Source: an uncultured Saprospiraceae bacterium | GTDB lineage: Bacteria > Bacteroidota > Bacteroidia > Chitinophagales > Saprospiraceae | DNA: 42,441 bases | Assembly (NCBI GenBank): GCA_937926205.1 | Contig: CALEYL010000047.1 | Coordinates: 1-42,441 of the forward strand | Direction: 5' to 3' | Part shown: positions 38,901 to 42,441 of the stretch, one piece after another | How the letters are laid out: every line of letters starts with the position of its first letter | How positions within the stretch are numbered: the stretch's first letter is position 1 | Program-made: the position numbers and the translations under genes | Notes under the pieces: generated by a model | The model's database searches: none | What the model saw: the letters and a program-made list of their open reading frames with translations, nothing else | What the model was told of the DNA's origin: nothing

Positions 38901-41900
38901 GCTTCTTCACTTACTGCAATTTATACGCCGTCGGCAGCAGACGTTGCCGCAGGCACAGTTACTTTGATCTTAACAACGAATGATCCGGCAGGCCCATGTC
39001 CGGCAGTATCTGATCAAATGGTGATCACGATCAACCCGCCTGCAACAGTAAATGCCGGCCCGGATCAAACGATTTGTGCCGGTAGTACGGTAACAATGGC
39101 GGGCACTCGCGGCGGAGCTGCGACAAGCAGTACCTGGACGACGAGCGGTACAGGAACATTTAATAGTGCATCTGCTCTTGGTGCAATCTATACGCCATCG
39201 GCTGCAGACATAGCTGCTGGTACAGTGACGTTGACTTTAACGACGAACGATCCGGGAGGCCCATGTCCTTCAGCATCTGACCAAATGGTAATTACGATCA
39301 ACCCGCCTGCAACAGTGAATGCCGGCCCGGACCAAACCATATGCGCAGGCAACACGGTGACGTTAGCCGGTACATATGGCGGCCCTGCAACGAGCAGCAC
39401 GTGGACGACAAGTGGCACAGGTACATTCAATGATGCCTCTTCACTTACAGCAGTATATACGCCATCGGCTGCGGATATTACCGCAGGCACAGTGACTTTG
39501 ACTTTGACGACGGACGACCCAAGTGGCCCATGTCCGGCAGTTTCAGATCAAATGGTAATCATAATTAATAATGTAAGCGGGGGAACTGTTGGGTCTGACC
39601 AGATACTTTGTACTGGCGGCAACCCGGCATTGTTTACTGTTACATCTCCGGCAACCGGAGCAGGCTTGCTGACCTATCAGTGGCAATCCAGTACGACGGA
39701 CTGTACAAACGGATTTTCCGATATCCCGGGAGCCATCAATCCAACTTATGATGCGCCTTCCGGTTTGACACAAACTACCTACTACCGCCGCGTCACAACC
39801 TCGACATTGGATGGCGTCGTGTGCACAGCAAACAGTAATTGCATCACAGTAACAGTGACACCCGGCCCATCCATTGACATTACTCCTTCCTCTTCTACCG
39901 TGTGCGTAGGAGGAGTTGTAACACTGACTGCTACTACCAGTGGCGGCACAGGAACCTGTTCTATCCAATGGCAGTCGAGCACAACAGGTACAAGCGGCTG
40001 GACAAATATTAGCGGCGCCAATGGTACGACTTACGATGCGCCAACCGCAACAGCAGGTACCATCTACTACCGTGCAAATTATAGCTGCACGGGAGGCGGT
40101 TGTGATGCGGCAACTTCCAATACAGCTACCGTTGTGGTTACACCTGATCCAACGATCAGCATTTCGCCGAGTTCTTCAACGATTTGCCTAGGTGGTTCCG
40201 TAACCCTGACCGCGAATACCAGTGGTGGCACGGGTACGTGTACCATCCAATGGCAATCCAGTGCTACAGGTGTTGGCGGATGGACAAATATCGCCGGCGC
40301 TAATGGCACAACTTACGATGCGCCAACAGCGACATTAGGTACGATGTACTACCGCTCAACTTACGCTTGTACGGGGGGTGGTTGCGATGCTGCAACCTCA
40401 AATACCGCGACCGTTATAGTAACTCCCGGCCCGGGCATCAGCATTACCCCGGATAACAGTACGGTATGTGTTGGTGGAGCGGTAACGCTGACCGCTACCA
40501 CAGATGGCGGCACAGGCACCTGTACGATTCAGTGGCAGTCGAGCACAACGGGCACGAGTGGTTGGACGAACATCAGCGGCGCTAATGCGACCACGTATAA
40601 TGCACCGGCATCAGCAGCGGGGACCACATATTATCGCGCTACCTATACCTGTAACGGTGGTGGTTGTGATGCAACGACATCCAACACAGCCTCTGTAACA
40701 GTAATACCGGATCCTACCATCAGTATTACCCCTTCTTCGGCAACTGCCTGTATTGGAGGGGCAGTCGTGTTGACAGCTACGACCAGCAATGGTACAGGCA
40801 CTTGCACCATTCAGTGGCAATCAAGTACCACTGGTGTAAGCGGCTGGGCTAATATTAGTGGCGCAAATGGTAACACTTATGATGCACCAACCACAGTTTC
40901 CGGCACTAAATTCTACCGCGCAACTTACTCCTGTACAGGCAGTGGTTGCGATCCCGCAACTTCCAATACGGCTTTGGTTGTTGTTATCGAAGATCCATCG
41001 ATCAGCATCAATCCTCCGAGCAGCAACGTTTGTGTAGGCAGCAGCCTTACCCTGCTCGCTACCATCAATGGCGGCGCGGGTACTTGCACGGTTCAATGGC
41101 AATCCAGTACGACAGGTACCAGTGGTTGGACGAACATAAACGGCGCCAACAGCATCGTTTATATGCCACAAACAGCTACGACAGGAACAACATATTACAG
41201 GGCTACCTATTCCTGTACAGGCAGCGGCTGCGACCCTGCAACTTCCAATACAGCAACAGTTACAGTTGTGCCTGATCCTGAGGTCAGTGTTAATCCATCC
41301 GATGCTTCCGTTTGCGTTGGCGGCAATATGTTACTTACCGCAACAGTTTCAGGTGGCGCAGGCACTTGCACGATTCAGTGGCAGTCAAGTACGACTGGTA
41401 CGGGTGGCTGGACGAACATAAACGGTGCGACGAGCACAACCTATGGACCGTCTACTGCAATTGCAGGCACGTTCTATTACCGGGTACTTTATTCCTGCTC
41501 TGGCGGGGGCTGCGATCCTGCAACTTCCAATACAGCAACCGTTGTTGTTGCACCAGATCCAACGATCAACATTACTCCTCCTAACAACACCGTTTGTATA
41601 GACGGATCCGCTACTCTGACCGCGAATACCAGTGGTGGCGCAGGCACTTGTACGATTCAATGGCAGTCGAGCACAACGGGTACAGGCGGTTGGACAAATA
41701 TCGGAGGCGCCAATGGCGCAACTTACGATCCATCGACTGCAACAGCAGGAACGATGTACTACCGCGCAACCTACAGCTGTACAGGCGGAGGTTGCGATGC
41801 AGCGACGTCGAATACAGCAACCGTAGTAGTTATCCCTGGCCCAAGCGTCAGCATTACGCCGGATAACAGCATCGTATGCGTAGGTGGCTCCGTTACCATG

Positions 41901-42441
41901 ACCGCTACGCCAGCCGGTGGCACGGGTACTTGTACGATCCAGTGGCAGTCGAGCACAACGGGAACGAGCGGCTGGTCGAACATCAGCGGCGCGAACGGCA
42001 CAACTTACAATGCACCAACAGCAACAGCGGGCACGATGTACTACCGTGTAACATACAGCTGTACAGGAGGTGGTTGCGATGCTTCAACTTCGAATACAGC
42101 TACTGTTGTGGTAACCCCTGATCCGACCGTCAGCATTACGCCGAACAACAGTTCCGTATGCGTAGGCGGCACGGCAACCTTAACAGCGACACCAGCCGGT
42201 GGTACGGGCACCTGTACGATCCAATGGCAGTCGAGCACAACGGGCACGAGCGGCTGGGCCAACATCAGTGGCGCGAATGCGACAACTTACAATGCACCGA
42301 CCACAACAGCGGGTACGATGTACTACCGTGCAACATACAGCTGCACGGGCGGTGGTTGCGATGCAGCGACGTCGAATACAGCTACCGTAGTGGTAACACC
42401 TGATCCGACTGTAAGCATTACACCGGACAACAGTTCCGTAT
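29928..42441 (+). CDS. Giant repeat-rich secreted adhesin (3' end beyond the window)
   Basis: Open frame of at least 4171 codons with no stop to the window end. An in-frame stop lies at 29766; ATG 29928 is chosen, while ATG 29829 and 29844 are also in frame. A long signal peptide (about 68 residues: MKQHYKFTHTLWNNFH, then hydrophobic WIGCFLGLLAPIAPLAG, cut before QNPF). Domain order: choice-of-anchor A domain (about 75-360: FNVFAEQNVTMSGGDVEGGI, GGMVEGSVLAPNGSI, NNIEGQVISINF); an Ig-like segment; a CBM-like segment (about 581-730); divergent Ig modules; unnamed domain (about 1090-1280); 89-residue modules; a duplicated 352-residue block; more 89-residue modules; then 94-residue modules from about 3315. 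Secretion through T9SS is expected but the C-terminus is not visible. Confidence 0.93.
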   Translation, partial: MKQHYKFTHTLWNNFHTAASQISVQATPIDAHRNNKFQISKTYKYLLKPGLWIGCFLGLLAPIAPLAGQNPFSPALNFNVFAEQNVTMSGGDVEGGIAAGGNFTMSGNAQLVANNAGTGNPYGTVSSVNYGLVVNGMLQYTSGTFNVNANGTNHWIKIGNLNSGALTMSSPNLNITKNGVNLNVNSTNQTTSSVVGTGLINFSSAFSSFRSSATSMAALTNNVLPAYSSGNASITLASGQNVWNLTGTELSAISSITFNNLPSSTRTLIINVNTTGTYNWTVPTTAGINRPEARYIIWNFYNVTTLNITGGGMVEGSVLAPNGSIVKTSPNNIEGQVISINFTQTTGEVHVAHFNGSVSTSGTTCSNVTGPGSIGSSQTITAGTSPATFTSLSSPTGGTGTLEYLWLKTTTVPCPPVGDAAWEAIPNSNSATYTSGPLTETTCFLRCARRSGCTTYDGESNAITVTTCPPITGLNFDNQTGGSDITFTNGGSYSTAQLNSDFLLEAIIGGTPGSVVFNVTGAETFNNIENTYPYHMVGTGSVWTPVIGTYTVVVKVYTGSNGTGTLCGQQTFTFTVTAPSCSCPGNIVQNPSYENGTTGWSWTGGNFVTGPYAAVCGVNTGQFQITNGGNNWVSQTIASGTIAPGTNLNISVYAGTHNPSGYYHEVSVNYFTSSWGFISKTSVEVNSLLPTMTLYNLNSVVPAGTHYITIGGYGTGDWLKMDLWCLSMPCTIDITTQPQGASVCSGGAHTMTAAGTSSVGTVNYQWQSSPNGSTWSNISGATSASYTTPALTTTTYYRVNVSANNTNCPTISSNTATVTVVADPQISISSGKSQICIAEATTLSSTKSGGLSCSAVQWQYRPGTSGTWINLGTGNSINTSTSLPAGDYQYRALYNCSGTGCDNAISNTITITVIPDPTVSITANSTNVCVGSSTTLTATASGGGTCAAVLWQYRPGTTGTWINLTSGNSLATSTSLAVGTYQYRAYYNCIDAGCGSATSNTITINIRANPVANAGNDATVCLGSSTTLTASATGGTGPYTFAWSNGLGSGATKTVSPTSVTTYTVTATDSYGCSSTDQVVITPSEPPLALITCSGDPLASRSVTSTTSTCTPSPYAFWTESSIFSPSCSNINYWTAEPGAVFKEYGNGKASINMTVRNVCQTNWLMKIEAVFSGRTFSPPAGSPKEEANCLGDQDNSDWYYYTSVKGVVTGLGNLAGLVANVNQVGPAFQVGTGANLRELNKFGGSGWLNFVVTTPPTNPAITVVNGQNDFNFNLSGIPLTTTTATSTCLQICSGTSATLTAEGIGSNAPFTYLWSNGSTSPTITVSPTVTTIYLVTVTDANNCTATDQVTVTVSQGATVNAGPDQTICRGSTVTLAGSIGGAATSATWTASVAGGSFAPGATTLNAVYTPPVGYTGTITLTLTTNDPTGPCPAVSDQMIITINPPATVDAGPDQTICAGSTVTLAGTRGGAATSSTWSTSGTGTFNNATSLTAVYTPSAADITAGTVTLTLTTNDPSGPCPAVSDQMVITFTPAATVDAGPDQGVCAGSSVTLAGSRGGSATSATWTTSGSGTFSPGATTLNAVYTPSAADILAGTVTLTLTTNDPSGPCPAVSDQMILTITALPTVNAGNDQAVCQGAVVTLAGTIGGAASTATWTASVAGGSFSPNATTLNAAYTPPGGYTGNITLTLTTNDPPGLCVAVSDQMVITINPPATVNAGPDQTICAGSTVTLAGTRGGVATSSTWTTSGTGTFSNATSLTAVYTPSAADITAGTVTLTLTTNDPSGPCPAVSDQMVITINPLATVNAGADQTICAGSTATLAATFGGGATSATWTTSGSGSFSSTTSPTAVYTPSAADITAGTVTLTYTTNDPSGPCPAVSDQMVITINPPATVNAGPDQTICAGSTVTLAGTRGGTATSSTWTTSGTGTFSSATSLTAVYTPSAADITAGTVTLTLMTNDPAGPCPAVSDQMVITITPGATANAGSNQSVCPGLGASLSGSIGGAATSATWTASVPGGVFSPSATTLNAVYTPPSGFIGNITLTLVTNDPAGPCPAVSSQKTLTVTAPPTASISGNLIVCNGESTTLTASGGTAYSWSTGQTTTSITVSPDVETTYMVTVTGANGCTATAQATVTISCPTTDTLCFSSPGDPNLFALAEITVTPSANTVKIRTTLSKFFVDNTYGTNAIGWPSGHTFGNLTGSDQLTLSLTDANNVEKLKFKMDYLTSTNTVPSGYKSLGVTGGDGNMLVGNASFIQSVVTSLDKNFNDFGYILTTNSPPTDANYTPSPGYPNWIYEVWYEVVVDMAAFGSAGFGTVSIAEIHASPSKVGSNSISVTPGPCCETDLSVVASPSEICTGSSSVLTATATNGPAPFTYTWSNGLGTGPVKTVSPTTTTTYSVTVVDGQGCIKTQQITVVVNPVSADITGNLIICNGETSTLTATGGGTYLWSNGETTASISVSPDVTTTYSVTVTATNGCVVTREATVTISCPTTETLCFVNPGNPNLYAIAEITITPSVNTVKIRTTLSKFFVDNTYGTNAIGWPSGHTFGNLTGSDQLTLSLTDANNVEKLKFKMDYLTSTNTVPSGYKSLGVTGGDGNMLVGNAAFIQSVVTSLDKNFNDFGYILTTNSPATDANYTPDPSYPNWIYDVWYEVIVDMAAFGSAGFGTVSIAEIHASPSKVGSNSISVTPGPCCETDVSLVASAPDICSGTSTVLTASASNGTAPYTYTWSNGLGTGPIKTVSPTTTTTYSVTVVDANSCSKTEQITITVYPPATVNAGPDQTICQGSTVTLAGSVGGVATSATWTASVTGGSFAPGATTLNAVYTPPTGYSGTITLTLTTDDPSGPCPPVSDEMVITINPAVTANAGPDQNICWNAVTLEATPVTGGSWSGGLGSFSSTTNAAATYTAAPSEIGTSVTLTWTVADPDGAGPCPGASDQVVVTFNAPVTVDAGSNQTICAGSTVALAGTRGGGATSSTWTTSGTGTFNDASSLTAIYTPSAADVAAGTVTLILTTNDPAGPCPAVSDQMVITINPPATVNAGPDQTICAGSTVTMAGTRGGAATSSTWTTSGTGTFNSASALGAIYTPSAADIAAGTVTLTLTTNDPGGPCPSASDQMVITINPPATVNAGPDQTICAGNTVTLAGTYGGPATSSTWTTSGTGTFNDASSLTAVYTPSAADITAGTVTLTLTTDDPSGPCPAVSDQMVIIINNVSGGTVGSDQILCTGGNPALFTVTSPATGAGLLTYQWQSSTTDCTNGFSDIPGAINPTYDAPSGLTQTTYYRRVTTSTLDGVVCTANSNCITVTVTPGPSIDITPSSSTVCVGGVVTLTATTSGGTGTCSIQWQSSTTGTSGWTNISGANGTTYDAPTATAGTIYYRANYSCTGGGCDAATSNTATVVVTPDPTISISPSSSTICLGGSVTLTANTSGGTGTCTIQWQSSATGVGGWTNIAGANGTTYDAPTATLGTMYYRSTYACTGGGCDAATSNTATVIVTPGPGISITPDNSTVCVGGAVTLTATTDGGTGTCTIQWQSSTTGTSGWTNISGANATTYNAPASAAGTTYYRATYTCNGGGCDATTSNTASVTVIPDPTISITPSSATACIGGAVVLTATTSNGTGTCTIQWQSSTTGVSGWANISGANGNTYDAPTTVSGTKFYRATYSCTGSGCDPATSNTALVVVIEDPSISINPPSSNVCVGSSLTLLATINGGAGTCTVQWQSSTTGTSGWTNINGANSIVYMPQTATTGTTYYRATYSCTGSGCDPATSNTATVTVVPDPEVSVNPSDASVCVGGNMLLTATVSGGAGTCTIQWQSSTTGTGGWTNINGATSTTYGPSTAIAGTFYYRVLYSCSGGGCDPATSNTATVVVAPDPTINITPPNNTVCIDGSATLTANTSGGAGTCTIQWQSSTTGTGGWTNIGGANGATYDPSTATAGTMYYRATYSCTGGGCDAATSNTATVVVIPGPSVSITPDNSIVCVGGSVTMTATPAGGTGTCTIQWQSSTTGTSGWSNISGANGTTYNAPTATAGTMYYRVTYSCTGGGCDASTSNTATVVVTPDPTVSITPNNSSVCVGGTATLTATPAGGTGTCTIQWQSSTTGTSGWANISGANATTYNAPTTTAGTMYYRATYSCTGGGCDAATSNTATVVVTPDPTVSITPDNSSV
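33996..36135 (+). repeat. 89-residue module array, block 1 (8 copies)
   Basis: The unit NAGPDQTICAGSTVTLAG ... SGPCPAVSDQMVITI recurs with the first codon of NAG or DAG at 34008, 34275, 34542, 34812, 35079, 35346, 35613 and 35880. Spacing is 267 bp except one of 270. Each unit has two cysteines (QTIC and GPCP). Two flavours exist: one with TTSGTGTF and YTPSAADI, one with TASVAGGSF and YTPPVGYTG. Confidence 0.92.
36141..38252 (+). repeat. Tandem duplication of a 1056-bp coding block
   Basis: Copy 1 36141-37196, copy 2 37197-38252 (the codon for GNL is at 36156 and 37212). Each encodes SGNLIVCNGE-type Ig module, a conserved domain (TSLDKNFNDFGYILTTNSP, AAFGSAGFGTVSIAEIHASP) and a SNGLGTGPxKTVSPTTTTTY module. 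Differences are mostly at third codon positions in the conserved domain. Confidence 0.9.
38253..39570 (+). repeat. 89-residue module array, block 2 (5 copies)
   Basis: Same unit as block 1, with first codons at 38262, 38529, 38784, 39051 and 39318. Spacing is 267 bp except 255 between the second and third, where copy 2 is a divergent variant (NICWNAVTLEATPVTGGSW). Confidence 0.9.
39870..42441 (+). repeat. 94-residue Ig-like module array on an exact 282-bp lattice (9 copies and start of a tenth)
   Basis: The first Cys codon of each unit lies at 39903, 40185, 40467, 40749, 41031, 41313, 41595, 41877 and 42159, and the next would be at 42441, the last base of the window. Every interval is exactly 282 bp. 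Each unit carries four cysteines: VCVGG, GTCTIQWQSS, YSCTGGGCD. Late copies are nearly identical. Confidence 0.95.

Noticed and set aside
39870..42441. Possible CRISPR array
   Set aside because: The period is 282 bp, coding is continuous and repeats are protein modules without spacers, so it is a tandem coding repeat.
1..42441. Insertion sequences, prophage or integrative element
   Set aside because: No transposase, integrase or phage gene was seen in any frame, and no target-site-flanked inverted repeats other than the short REP-like palindromes.

Overview
The window reads as a Bacteroidota chromosome, most probably a Saprospiria-type organism (inference). Supporting signs are lipoproteins with short lipoboxes, T9SS type A and type B C-terminal sorting domains, SprB-like repeats, a bTHX ribosomal protein, almost no Shine-Dalgarno sequences, and promoters of the TTG-N20-TAnnTTTG type (clear upstream of bTHX and tRNA-Val). 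No phage, insertion sequence, CRISPR array or recognisable defence system was found.

Positions 1-7.4 kb: the tail of a FecR-like protein, a GH31 alpha-glycosidase, a truncated secreted-protein stub, three small lipoproteins (SnoaL-like, beta-propeller, unknown), a DinB-family protein and a decayed aldo/keto reductase tail. Positions 7.6-13 kb: a tight MFS transporter - OsmC - adenosine deaminase run, a convergent universal stress protein, and a Thermus-type isocitrate dehydrogenase with its own terminator. Positions 13-17.4 kb (minus strand): outer-membrane barrel protein - K+ channel with RCK domain - T9SS type B protein, probably one operon. It is followed by a mosaic scar holding a second, decayed copy of the channel's RCK C-terminus. 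A tRNA-Val(TAC) with its own promoter and terminator lies upstream.

Positions 17.8-29.1 kb (plus strand): AsmA-like protein, DUF1080 hydrolase, bTHX, a 980-residue SprB-repeat T9SS protein with a hairpin-rich leader, RlmB, a small membrane protein, and a histidine kinase followed closely by an ATP-grasp ligase. Several intergenic gaps carry small REP-like palindromes and short tandem repeats.

Positions 29.1-42.4 kb: the most striking element. A structured leader of roughly 450 nt precedes one open reading frame that starts at 29928 and runs off the window end without a stop, giving at least 4171 codons. It encodes a giant secreted adhesin with a long signal peptide, a choice-of-anchor A domain, unique beta-rich domains, 13 copies of an 89-residue two-cysteine module in two blocks, a 352-residue tandem duplication, and 9 complete copies of a 94-residue four-cysteine Ig-like module on an exact 282-bp lattice. 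The window ends at the start of the tenth copy. Together with the SprB-like and CHU_C proteins it points to a large T9SS-exported surface layer for attachment or gliding; that role is inference.
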